Assembly (NCBI GenBank): GCA_003008705.1
Contig: PDUO01000079.1
Coordinates: forward strand, 3,044 to 67,043
DNA: 64,000 bases
From: Pezicula radicicola
Taxonomy: Eukaryota > Ascomycota > Leotiomycetes > Helotiales > Dermateaceae
Direction: 5' to 3'
The notes under the pieces are model-generated. The model saw nothing but the letters and a program-made list of their open reading frames with translations. It ran no database searches and was not told the DNA's origin. The position numbers and the translations under genes are program-made. Within the stretch, counting starts at the first letter, position 1. Each line of letters opens with the position of its first letter. This document shows positions 23,703-33,740 of this stretch, piece by piece.

Positions 23703-25370
23703 ATGTATATAGACTTAAGAATTAGAATCTGACAATAACCTTGTCGCAACGTATGATTGTTTTTTTTTTTTTTTTTATAGAAACAGAGTTTGTCCCCGAG
23801 CTGGCAGCTGAACACCGACGCTGCTGCACTAAAGGGCGATGATGACATCTCTCTTTGGGATAATGATGGGATGTTGGGGTATAGAGATGAATTTACCGAT
23901 CCCAACGTCCCCTAGAGGTTTGATTAAGCTCTTGTTTAATGAACATCAAGAATCCTCGCTTCCCTGCGGGGACAGTGTCTCGGCATACTGCATCATTGTA
24001 CACCTCATACTCGTAGTCTGCGGGCATACCGGCAGCCAAGTGACGACCCTAATGATCTCATTGTATGCCACCGTCCATCTTATCATTGGAAATACGCAAT
24101 ACTGATGCTCAGCGATAGAATTGGCCCCTGGTGGAAGCGCGATTGTCACTAAAGCTTCCCTATTATGCTATTATGCAGCAACCGAACAAGTAATGATAAA
24201 ACGTCTTCGATCCTCCTTATATTTTCAAGTTTTCATTAGATTTCAGTTATTACTTACTGTAAGTCTTTTTCTCTTTTGGTTTTGGTCTTGTTCGGGTCGA
24301 TATACATTTCTTTCTTTTTGTACATATTCATTCTTGATGCATATCATGGCATATAAGGGTTTGCTCTTTCCTTAATCTTCTCTTTTCTTCGTTCAATAAG
24401 TTCCATTCTCTTAACTCTCCACTAAGCATTCCTCTCGCTTTGCTCAACCTGGTCAATTTTATAAAAAAAAAACTAAATACATAAAGGAAACACCTAGACT
24501 AAAGCACTTAATTCCAGCACAAAAAAAAAACTCCTCACCTGTGTATCTCTCTCTCTTTAAACTTCAGTCTAGACCTCTTCGGAAAAAAAACTTGTAAATC
24601 GCAAGAGTGGGTTTTCAATAACCAATTTTATAGAATCTAATGGATTGACGAATGCAAATTCTGTTCTCTTGGAATCAACTAATAATGCAGGAAGGGTTAT
24701 TAAGAAGATTACTTTTGTTATTAGGCGAGGGATGAGTTGAATGAGAAGATTTTTGTGGGGGCTAATTACGGTGATTACTATATTATTCATTATTACGATT
24801 GTGATTATGTGACTTCTTAGAAGGCTAGGGTGTAGAGCGAATATAATTTAATTTGATTTTAGAGCCTATATTAGTTCGAATTGCTATGCCTATATAATTC
24901 GATTTCAGAGCTAAGGCAATATTGCCTGAGGCAAAATTACCTTAAGGGCATTTCTGTATAAAATGTCCTTATAGTCTTTGCCTAAGGCAAAATTACTTAT
25001 ATGAAATAGCCTCACCCTAAAATAGGATGCATAAAATAGCCTCGACTATTTGTCCTAAATAGGAAAAAAAGACTGCTAAGATTGTGCTAAGTTTTACACT
25101 AAGAAAGTATTTTTTAGCAACTTTTCCCCCTGGGATAACTCTTCTTCTCCGTTGTACCTCCTTCTAAGAAGCATAAGCTTAGTTTTAATGTCTTTAACTT
25201 ATTACTCTCAACGCCGGAGATAATGCGGAAGTACTGCAATATGTATATAACCGAAATAGATAAAATACGAGAGCTTTACGCAGGAACAGAAAGATTGGAT
25301 TGGAGCATAGATTCTTCGTCTCTGTCTACGCGAGATCACCGAGTTTAGATTCATGTAAACAGATCCCAAC
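23703..25370. other. Mostly non-coding; unassigned coding-like pieces
   Basis: A T-run lies at 23760-23776. Plus-strand frames at about 23795-23908 (DDDISLWDNDGMLGYRDEFT, ending TAG) and about 23980-24170 (SDDPNDLIVCHRPSYHWKYA) look protein-like but are unassigned. From 24200 to 25370 the sequence is AT-rich and I see no gene. Confidence 0.3.
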
Positions 25371-25379
25371 TAGACCATC

Positions 25380-26090
25380 TTTTTTATAGTCCGACCCTCT
25401 CGCATCGATCGAAAAGCTCGAAGGGCACATGAGCAACAGCAGGAGAGGCTACGAAAATTAAATCTACCTACTTGTGAGGCTGTCAACTTTCATCGCGTCT
25501 TGGATCACGTCTTGACATTCCCTATGGGCGCACAATTACTGGCCTACGAGTTCCACAACTCACTCTGATGCGTGTGTCCCAGAGTCACAGCTTCAGTCAA
25601 AAGTCAGTACACACGAGGAAAGAAGACGACGAGAATGTAACGTCGAGTCAGAATATGAGGGCGAGACTGAGCCATGATAGAGAGCCAAGGCCGCTGGACA
25701 TGGCACCACAATCTTGCCAAGACAGCCCGACCATAGGTCTTTCACAAGTCGAGGCTCGGACGAGGACTTCTGCCGGACGCCCAAATAATGTCAGCGAAAA
25801 TCGACTACTGTGGCTGCAGAGATAGGCTCTGATGCTGTATTACTCGATGAGGCTTCAGGAGAAGTTCTAGAATCTAGACCTCGTGATATCAGTGCCATAG
25901 ATCACTTGTTCTGCCCGTGACCTTATCTCTCGAAGGCCCCATCTGTCTTGTAGAAACAAATTTGAGCGTTGGCATGGCAGTTGCGGCTGTGGCGGATGCA
26001 GCTGAGGCGGATGAATTGGCAGCAGTCGAGGTAGAAGAAGAGCCAGGATCGTTGTTTCCTACCATTTCCTACCTTATGACAAGCAATTAC
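25380..26090 (+). pseudogene. Unassigned gene relic with several frameshifts
   Basis: Successive forward frames read RKARRAHEQQQERLRKLNLP, LDHVLTFPMGAQLLAYEF, then (shifted) ACVPESQLQSKVSTHEERRR, then SDEDFCRTPK, EIGSDAVLLDEASGEVLES, and finally GPICLVETNLSVGMAVAAV with an acidic Ala/Glu-rich tail ending in TAG near 26090. Together they look like one protein with a basic N-terminal helix and acidic C-terminus, broken by at least three frameshifts and internal stops. The family is not recognised; a transposon-encoded protein is possible. Confidence 0.35.
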
Positions 26091-26509
26091 TAGGCAATTA
26101 CTCAACCTACTATCAAAGCAACAAAAGTACATGTGCTGTTTCATTCCAACATTCTCCTCTGCGCTCGCTGGGCATGGAGATGGAGTGCGGACGCTTCTCA
26201 TATGGATAAGGATATCTCTATAGAGGTTATGTTTGCATACGAATAATGTGAAGGTATAAACTGCACAGATATTACGTCTCCTGTACTGCGAATAGATGTA
26301 TACGCAAGGTACTTATTTTCGGGGCTCAGTGAAGCATCGGTCAGTGTCCATTGACTAGTCGAAACAAAGCAGCCTCCGTATTCCTGGGCCTAGCACGTTT
26401 TGCAAACCATGATTGTGGAGCTAATGCTAGACTGAAGACAACAGGAAGTGCTGGGATGGAAATCATTGTAGTTAGAGACATAGGAAAGGCATTTTTGAAC
26501 AATGCATCA

Positions 26510-26718
26510 TTTTACTAGGAGAGTTCAATGGTGCCTGTACAAATTGCGAGTTCGGAAAACTTGGTGATTCCTGCGATTTTGGCAAATCCATTCAAGGAAT
26601 ACGTAAAGCGTGCAAAGAAAAGCACCGAAGCAGAAGAAAAATCTTAACTGCTTGCCTACTTGCTATCTGCTTTGAGGTGCAATGTGTACGCCGTAGAGAG
26701 ATTTGAGGTCATCGAGAC
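26510..26718 (+). pseudogene. Cys-rich fragment (GACxNC...GxxCxF pattern)
   Basis: A forward frame reads GEFNGACTNCEFGKLGDSCD, then FGKSIQGIRKACKEKHRSRR, to a TGA. C-x2-C followed by G..C.F is a zinc-knuckle-like pattern seen in ascomycete hypothetical proteins, some carried on repeats. No start is visible. Confidence 0.3.
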
Positions 26719-26926
26719 GATCAAGATGCAGAGGCGAAGCGCACAACAGCGATGTAGGGACTCTGGAACTGGACTGATTGAGGACCACCAACGGATCGTC
26801 TTTTGTGTAGATTGTGTGTAGAGCGTTTATTATACCAACTCTAAGCCCTTCGTAGACATCAAAACATTCTTTTCGTGCTTCAAGTACTACAAACCAACTT
26901 AAGACCATCATTTGAACATCACTCAA
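26663..26926 (-). pseudogene. Unassigned coding-like frame, 80-odd codons
   Basis: The minus-strand frame reads VQMMVLSWFVVLEARKECFD, VGIINALHTIYTKDDPLVVL and HLDRLDDLKSLYGVHIA to TAG. The composition is protein-like and a plausible upstream continuation exists in another frame (SYTNGAPLNIE), suggesting one frameshift. No family recognised; it overlaps the Cys-rich plus-strand frame at its end. Confidence 0.3.
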
Positions 26927-28370
26927 TATTCAACGGCGCCCCATTCGTGTACGATAAAGCTGCTTTTGAACGGCTGTAGGACTAATTAATCGATATATAC
27001 AATACTGCTGTCGAGGCAGAACTCGGACGCAGTACTAGCAGCTTCTCTCTTGCTCTCTTGGCAAGCCACAGAATGGCAAGTGGAATCATAGATAACCTGA
27101 TTCGAAAAGAAGGGTTTGCTTTGAAAAAGCACCAACAATTACTGTTATATCATGTTGACGAGGATTATATTTCTCGTAGGTGCTCGCTCGGCTCGAGGTG
27201 GCTCGCCCAGACTCGGAGAGATTGTGGTGGCTGCAAAGAAAATTGGCCGACTCGAAAAAGTTGCTTGCGGGCTGTAGCATGCTACTGGTAATGTAATGAA
27301 TGTCTTGCAAGGCGTGTATGCTGGAGACTCGGAGGAGTTGCGGTGCTGGTTGGTATTGATAGTTCATTTAGCCTTGCCTTCTAGTTCTTAGAAGGCGCTC
27401 GACTGGCTGAAATCGGGTGAAGATTGTGGTGGTGGTGAAGATACAAGGGCAATAAGGTAGTGTAGTGCTTGATGGTGGTAGCTGAGCGTTGCTTCGTCGC
27501 TTGGGGCTTCTACATTGTCTGATCCTCGTAATACTTTACCATACCACGTAGATTTTACGCAACTTCCTTCCTCCCCTTTTGTGACTTTGTCTCCAATCAG
27601 TCAATTGATTGGGAGCTTTTGTTTTCGGTGGGAGCCTTGTATGATGCCCTTCGAATTACTGGTCTTGTCCTCTTGTCCGCTTGTCCTGCTTGCTGTCCTT
27701 CGGGAAACTTGCCTCGTCTCATGCCTGGGATCACTGCTCTGTGGTTGACCCCAGAGATCAATTAATTAATTAATTGCCTTGCTGCTTGTCGATTCAGTCT
27801 TCGCTTCTCCATTGCGCAAGGTACTGTAGTCTGTACGATTATGACCGACCTGCAGACATCCTATCCCCGAATATCCTTCTACTTGTGGTGTTTGGCCCAA
27901 AACACAAAAACATTTCACTATCCCTGTGCCTGTGGTCTGAAATGTGGAATCTTTTGAGTCTTTACAACTGTTGTGGTACTTGTCTTGTACATGGAACACT
28001 TCAGGCTTACAATGAAAGACGTTCTTTTCTGGGGCTGTGCTACAGGCCTGCAAAGAATAGAGCACATACAGCCTGCAACCTACCCTATCGTAGAGCCTAA
28101 CTTATCGCTAAATTTTTATTTCCGGGGCATTGGCCAGCCTGTAACCAATTAATTCTTCACATCCGTTGGTGCGTACCCGTACAGTACTCCTCGTACTTCA
28201 TAGTGCGGGTGACAACCGTTGTCGGTGTAGAACATGTCAACAAGGTGGGGGAGCGACTTGTGTACCTGAAAAGTTTGCAATTGACTGATAGAAACTCTTA
28301 ACTATAAAGATTAATAAGTAAATTAAATATAATTTCTTGTTCTAAAATTATTAAAGTGCTTATTTGACTT
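26927..28370. other. Intergenic; no supportable gene
   Basis: Several 60-100-codon frames occur on both strands, for example 27073-27291 plus and 27766-28065 minus, but they overlap antisense and show no motif or splice structure. An attaattaattaatt run lies near 27761-27774. Confidence 0.35.
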
Positions 28371-28374
28371 CGTC

Positions 28375-28497
28375 TACGGAGGTCACGGCAAAAAGTCATG
28401 AGACTACAGGCCATACACCCTGTATTCGCTAAAAATGCACGCTATAGCCGGGCAACGATAGCCTGTAGTCTCATGACTTTTTGCCGTGACCTCCGTA
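28375..28497. repeat. Perfect 37-bp inverted repeat (hairpin)
   Basis: 28375-28411 (tacggaggtcacggcaaaaa ... ctacaggc) and 28461-28497 are exact reverse complements with a 49-bp spacer, forming a long stem-loop. No reading frame or transposase is enclosed. It could be a very small MITE, a recombination product or a structured RNA; I found no clear target-site duplication. Confidence 0.9.
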
Positions 28498-28686
28498 CGT
28501 ACTGTAGCACGCAGCAGTACTTCTTTAGTGTGTGCTATAAGCGAGCGATTAGAGTGCACAGAGTACTTTGTTATTTTACCAGACCTGCAAAATGATGGCT
28601 CGGGGAGTGTACATTGTCGCAACTGTCAGGTTGCCGGCAATCGAGATGGCAGCTCCTAGCGTATTGGAGATGCGCCATACCTTCTG

Positions 28687-29200
28687 CTAAAGCCAAAGCC
28701 AAAGCCACGGTGCAGGTGCAGGTGCTGGTGTAAGTGCTGGTGGTATGAGACTCGGATCAATGTCAACGTCGTCGAAACTAGTAGGGAGACAGCGGCTCCG
28801 TCGATTGTCGGGCAGTACCAGTGGTTTAACCTCCAGGCACGGCTCTGTCCATCTGCGAAATAACATCCAGCGTGGGAGCGGGAGCGGGAGGCTTTCTTGA
28901 TCATCTTCGTCTTCGTGCTAACTAGATCGAGATCTACATCCATCATCTCCTATGCTGTTTTGATTTTGGTCTTGGTCTTGGTCGATGCTGGCATCACTCT
29001 GATGATCAGTTCCTTGACGCTGTCGGTATTGTGTGCGCGCCTCCTCGACAGCTCTGGCATGTCGACGCTACTCGTCGAGAGTAGCCCGAAGGCGTCTATC
29101 CTCTTCATCGTCATCATCTTCATCTTTATGATCTTCACCTTCGCCATTACCATTGCCATTGCCATTGTCAGTGTCCTCCTGTAGTTGCAGTGGAGACCGA
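28687..29200 (-). pseudogene. Acidic Gln-rich coiled-coil protein, RIP-type stops
   Basis: The minus-strand frame from about 29200 reads LQLQEDTDNGNGNGNGEGED, then acidic DEDDDDEEDRRLRATLDE, TAG (29068-29070), RRHARAVEEARTQYRQRQ, a DQDQDQNQN run, SRSS, TAG (28918-28920), HEDEDDQE and a Pro-rich end. Both internal stops fit CAG-to-TAG. The ending is ambiguous because the alternative frame is also protein-like. Microsatellite-like DNA (aaagcc, ggtgca, gccatt repeats) underlies the coding bias. No family recognised. Confidence 0.4.
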
Positions 29201-29318
29201 TAATTGGAAGAGCGGGTGAGTATGTGAGATGCTATTTTAGTACTTAAGGGAGCTCGTCTTCTATGTCTCTATGCGCAAATCTTATTCTGGCTCCCTTATG
29301 ATCGAGATTCCTCCGGAA

Positions 29319-32300
29319 TTAATTTTTTTCAAGAACCCCTGAAACGAAATCCCTCGCCAACTTAGCAATAACTCCCAATTCACTGCGCATAGTCTCATCC
29401 GCTTTACTATTCAGCTCAATATTTGGAGACTTCAAGTTCTGCGTTGGTCCATCAAAGCGCTTCCACACCTCAATAAATCGCTGCTGTCCCTCACCAAAGC
29501 CAATCGCTCTCAGCACCCCATTCATATTATCATGATCCTTCACGTGCATGAACCCCGAAGACTTCACTGCCATCGCAGACGAGATCTCTTTTTGCCCCAT
29601 CTCCAGCTCCGTGTGGATGGCTCCGAGTCTCACACAATGCAGGATCAGAGCCGCCAGTCCAGCCGCCAGTGCGGTGGCGATCGAGGAGCTATTCCGCTCC
29701 TCGAAGTCGCCCGGCAGGACTCCCTCTAGGTGCGGGTTCCATGATACGACTTTATACCCTAGGAGGATGAAGTTGACGTTCAGCGGACTGCCGGTGTGAC
29801 CCCACACTACAAGAAAATTAGTACTATGTTTTTGTCATGAGAGCAAGAGCTGAGGGAGCTGAAACACGAGAGCAGAGTCGCTAAACAGCAAAATCAAGGA
29901 GTAAGAATAAAGAACGGGGGTTGGTTACTCCTACCGTCTACGGTGGCGGCGCCGATTAAGAAGATACGTTGTTGGTCGTAGGCCCAGGGGTATTCGGTTT
30001 CAATTACGGCACCGGTGTCTACTGCTGAGCAGAAGAGGAGAATGCCTTGGTCTAGCGCGAGCTTGATTGTGTCTCTGAGGGCACCGATGCCATCGCGGTT
30101 ATCTTTTGTTTCTTTAATTGTCCAGGACATGGAGATTATGTCTACATTCTGGTTTGCTGCTGCTATGACGGCTTTTGGGAGATTATGGTTAGCAAGATCT
30201 GAATAGTGCGTTAAAAGGAAATACGAAACATACCAAGGCAGCGCTTTCCGCTGGTATCTGGTCATTTTTCTGTGTTTGAGTGGCTGGATTGATACTGGGG
30301 TACATCTCCAATTTGTACACATACAGCTTAGCCATCGGACAGACCCTACAGATCATATCTGCCATAACTGTACTATGACCTTTACTAGAAGTTTAATATG
30401 GACTAGGGCCATTCTAATGGGGATATCTGTAGTCGAAGGACTCACCTCCCTTGATCTTCCCACGAAGCGACTCAACGTAAGGGTCTGCTCCGTCATCGAT
30501 CAGCGCAACCTTGATGTCGTTCTTCAAAATCACATTGTCGGTGAAAGGAACTCTCATCTACAAATTTGTCCATACAGTCTAGCAATCTGTTGGAGAGGAG
30601 ATTCCGCTTGTTCGTGCTGCTCGATGTCTTGGTGGGACCGGACTGGACTATCTGCTCGCTGTTCGGGGCATTCTCCTCGCCTCTGTATACGAAGATTTTC
30701 CTTTTTGGTACTTTCTCGTTTTCGTCAGCCTCTTGCTCCTCTTGACTCCTTCGCGCTGTGTCAACATCCTCTGAGGTCTGGTCTAGTCGCTCTTGGAAGT
30801 CTTTGATGTACTGATCTATGCGATCTGCTGACTCCAAAGTCTGTCACTCTCGTCAATACAACCATCTTAATGGCCGAGGACTTAAAACACACCTCCTCAG
30901 GATTCCAGACCAAATGCACTCGTTCCAGCTTGCACAGTCTTGGAAGCCCTTCAGGTTCGCCCCACGCCCTCAAAATCGCCCTATTTCCGCTCTACCTGAG
31001 ATAAATTTCTCTAACATCCGGACAGGCGTTGTATAACGTCTCAGGGCACAAGTCAACCTTACGCCAGTCCAAAGTTTCGACTTTGAACTGCCCCAGCGAT
31101 TCCTCAATCGCCTTGTCGCTGTGCGGCGGGTCTTTGAGGTCGTCTACAGTCACCTTGAGAATATGTTTGACTTTTTTTCGACGCAGGCAATCAAAGAAAA
31201 ATGTCAAGTCGCTGCGGCCCTGTCCTGGCTTTGGTTTTGAAGGGAGCTTTTTAGATAGCTTTGAATCGGTGGCTGGCTGTATTGGCTTTTGGAGCTCGAT
31301 TCGCCGGAATAGGACGTAGCGTAATACCTCGTCGAAACTCATGTGGTCGTAACTTTGTCTGAACGATTCTTGCAGGATGTGCTTAGGGGCTTCGGAGTAG
31401 TCGAAGCATAGATTGATGTCTGGAAATAGTGTTAGTGATTGGTTTCAGCAACGTGTTTGCTTTGAAAGCGGGTTACCGACTGTCAATATTTTTTTGGGCC
31501 GTAGAGGAACCTCGCGGCCTTGTGTTGATCTCTCCTACTGAGATCACGGTCAATCCTGAATATCGACCGTAGGTAATACAGCTTGAATTCTTGCCGGATC
31601 TTATTAGCGTATTCTTCCCTCAGTCTCTCCTCGTCTTGGAGTCGTTGAGCACTGTCTTTATCCTTGCGACTGTTTTTCTGAGGAAACCCTGTCGCTCTTC
31701 TTTCCAACGGTTTTGGCAGAAATAGGGCTGAGTTAGGAGCAAGTTGTAATCCTTTCACAGGAGATTTTCCTTCCTCGGGTGTTGTTGCAGAAGGGGGGTG
31801 TTCGAATATGGTGGTGTTTACGGCTAGTGCGGTTGAGCCGCGGCGGCCATTAATCATGGATGGCACCGTACGTACATTCCCTGGTCCTCGTTTAGGACGG
31901 CTCGACTCCAAGAAGACTCTTTTGTCGTTACTATGGTCTAACAATCCTTCGGGTTTACTTTTCATCGCATTGTTCTTTTGAACTTGAACTTGGCGTTGCC
32001 ACAGTGGGAGGCTCTTCCTGCGATCTCTCGGGTCCGCGTGTGGTGGAGGCCGGTTCAACCGCTTTCTTTACCAGACTGCGGGTATACTGGTGGTACTCAT
32101 ACACAGACAAGTCCTTTGGCTTAGTCATGAAATTATCCAAAGCCCATGGCCATGAGCAATCAGCGCTCGTACGACATTCAACTGCACTTCTGAGGCCCGC
32201 TGGTAATCGACTGCAAGATGCAGAGGCGTGAGGCCATCCTGGTCCGTTGCACAGAGCGTAGCCTCTGGTGCTCTCTGGATCAGCTTAACCGTATAGTCGT

Positions 32301-32814
32301 TCCCCTTAGCATCCTTTCCCAGGCCATGATGTATCGCGATGTGGATGCAGTTCCTCGCATGTTCACGGAGAACCTTGTCCAAGTCGGGAATCTCCTGCAA
32401 AGCGATGTTGATGAAATCGAAATTCTTCTCCACAATGGCGAGGCCGTGTCAACATATCCCCATACTTGTCCATGAAGTCCTTCCGGTTTTCTTTCTTCCC
32501 CAGATTTAACTTACCGCTAAGGGCTTTGGCGATAATCTCGTCGAAAGTGGCTTGCACTTCGTCTTTGGGGACGATGGGCGCCGCAGCCTTGCCATAATTT
32601 TCTTCTGTGTCATTTTCTGGAGAGCTTCGCTCTGAGGGAGAAGGAGGAGAGACTCCGGCGGAGTTGCGTTTTGCTTCAGTCTCGCCCCCACCTCATAAAC
32701 CTCCAGATTGGGCGTTAAATATGGCGTGGTGGAGCGAGTGACCACAGAATTGAAGCAATGAGCACACGAGATGGAGCTGGTTAGAATATACAGCTGAAAG
32801 CACCTTCTATCCAT
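29319..32814 (-). pseudogene. Ankyrin plus subtilase (S8) fungal immune-type protein, inactivated
   Basis: Minus-strand exons spell a known ascomycete architecture. The N-terminal part has ankyrin-like repeats (about 32450-32150; DGLTPLHLAVDYQRASE), then a basic linker and the conserved EEYANKIRQEFKLYYLRSIF block. The C-terminal S8 domain shows the Asp motif IKVALIDDGAD (about 30490-30515), a His motif GHSTVMADMI (30351-30380) and the Ser motif NSSSIATALAAGLAAL (about 29644-29700). Introns: 31476-31420, 30892-30841, 30233-30172 and 29934-29807. Breaks: TAG 30992 (Trp expected), TAG 30414 and TAA 30393 (Gln expected), frameshifts in an A-run near 31487 and near 30548, and more in the ankyrin part. 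Such proteins are thought to act in non-self recognition or cell death. The 5' end is approximate. Confidence 0.75.
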
Positions 32815-32849
32815 GTTGTTCTAGGAGATGGTGCAGTGCTTTGTCTTTG

Positions 32850-33478
32850 CTCTCAGTTCATTTTAAACTCTACCAAAACGACCCCAACAATCGCTACCAG
32901 CGAGAGCGCGTTATCGACCGTGAAGGCGCTGTCAACATCGTTGCTCCTGCGTCAACATCATCCACGGCCTATTTGCAGAAGAGAGTGATGTCTTCTCTAC
33001 TCTGCTCGTCCTACAATTCCGATTCGATCCCGCAGGCGCGCACGCCGCCTCGCACAGGTAGACATCGAGCTTAGGTTTTCGGGTAGCGCAGGCGGCGGCG
33101 CAGATCCAGATGTCTACATACGCCATCGCACCGGATGGACGATTTAGCTTTACGCAAACCACACAGACCGAGGAGACAACTTTTGAGAGCGATTTATATA
33201 TCGGTGGTGGGGTGGCAGGCGCTGATACTGGAGGATCAGTGAAATACGGGCGGAATGTGACGAGAGAGATGAGCTATGCGGCAATAGTGGTGGGCTCGAC
33301 TCACTTGCGCGGTCGCAACTATGGAAATTCCAACTCGGTGTCTTGGACCCTAATAGAGAATCTAGAGACGAAGAGTGGAGTGCCGATTGCGATGAAGACG
33401 GCGATCCTGCTGAAGAGGAGGGACGAGGGGGAATTTCAATGCGTGGTCACTCAAGGTAAAGGCGGATTGGAGAACTAA
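32850..33478 (+). pseudogene. Conserved fungal protein of unknown function, frameshifted
   Basis: The first frame reads HFKLYQNDPNNRYQRERVID and REGAVNIVAPASTSSTAY. After a one-base shift near 32975 it continues AEESDVFSTLLVLQFRFDPA, and a last uninterrupted frame from about 33110 gives YAIAPDGRFSFTQTTQTEET, SWTLIENLETKSGVPIA and TAILLKRRDEGEFQC to TAA 33476-33478. This resembles a fungal family of unknown function often found near recognition-type genes; that is from memory. It lies between the divergent ankyrin/S8 gene and the NLR-like gene. Two or three frameshifts make it a pseudogene unless the reads say otherwise. Confidence 0.5.
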
Positions 33479-33740
33479 CATGGAATGGCTAAACTGTCAG
33501 CCCCGAAACAAAACGGGACATTCAAACTTGGGGGCCAAATGAACAGGCAAGGTCCCCCAGCAATCTGGGCACCAGGCGCTAACCTTTTGCGCCATCAGCC
33601 GTACAACAGGGCAACTTGCTCTTCATCAGTGCTCTTAATATCAGACTTTCACTGTGCGATGATTAGCTGAGCCCACGTCCATATTGATTATGTGAACTAC
33701 TGAAGGGCACGGGCTAGAATCTCAGAGAGTCTGGGTCATC

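Noticed and set aside
8086..25175. About 40-bp similarity between 8086-8125 and 25137-25175 (tacctccttcgaagaag-like)
   Set aside because: Roughly 80% identity over 40 bp without extension on either side; it could be a repeat scrap but is too short to call.
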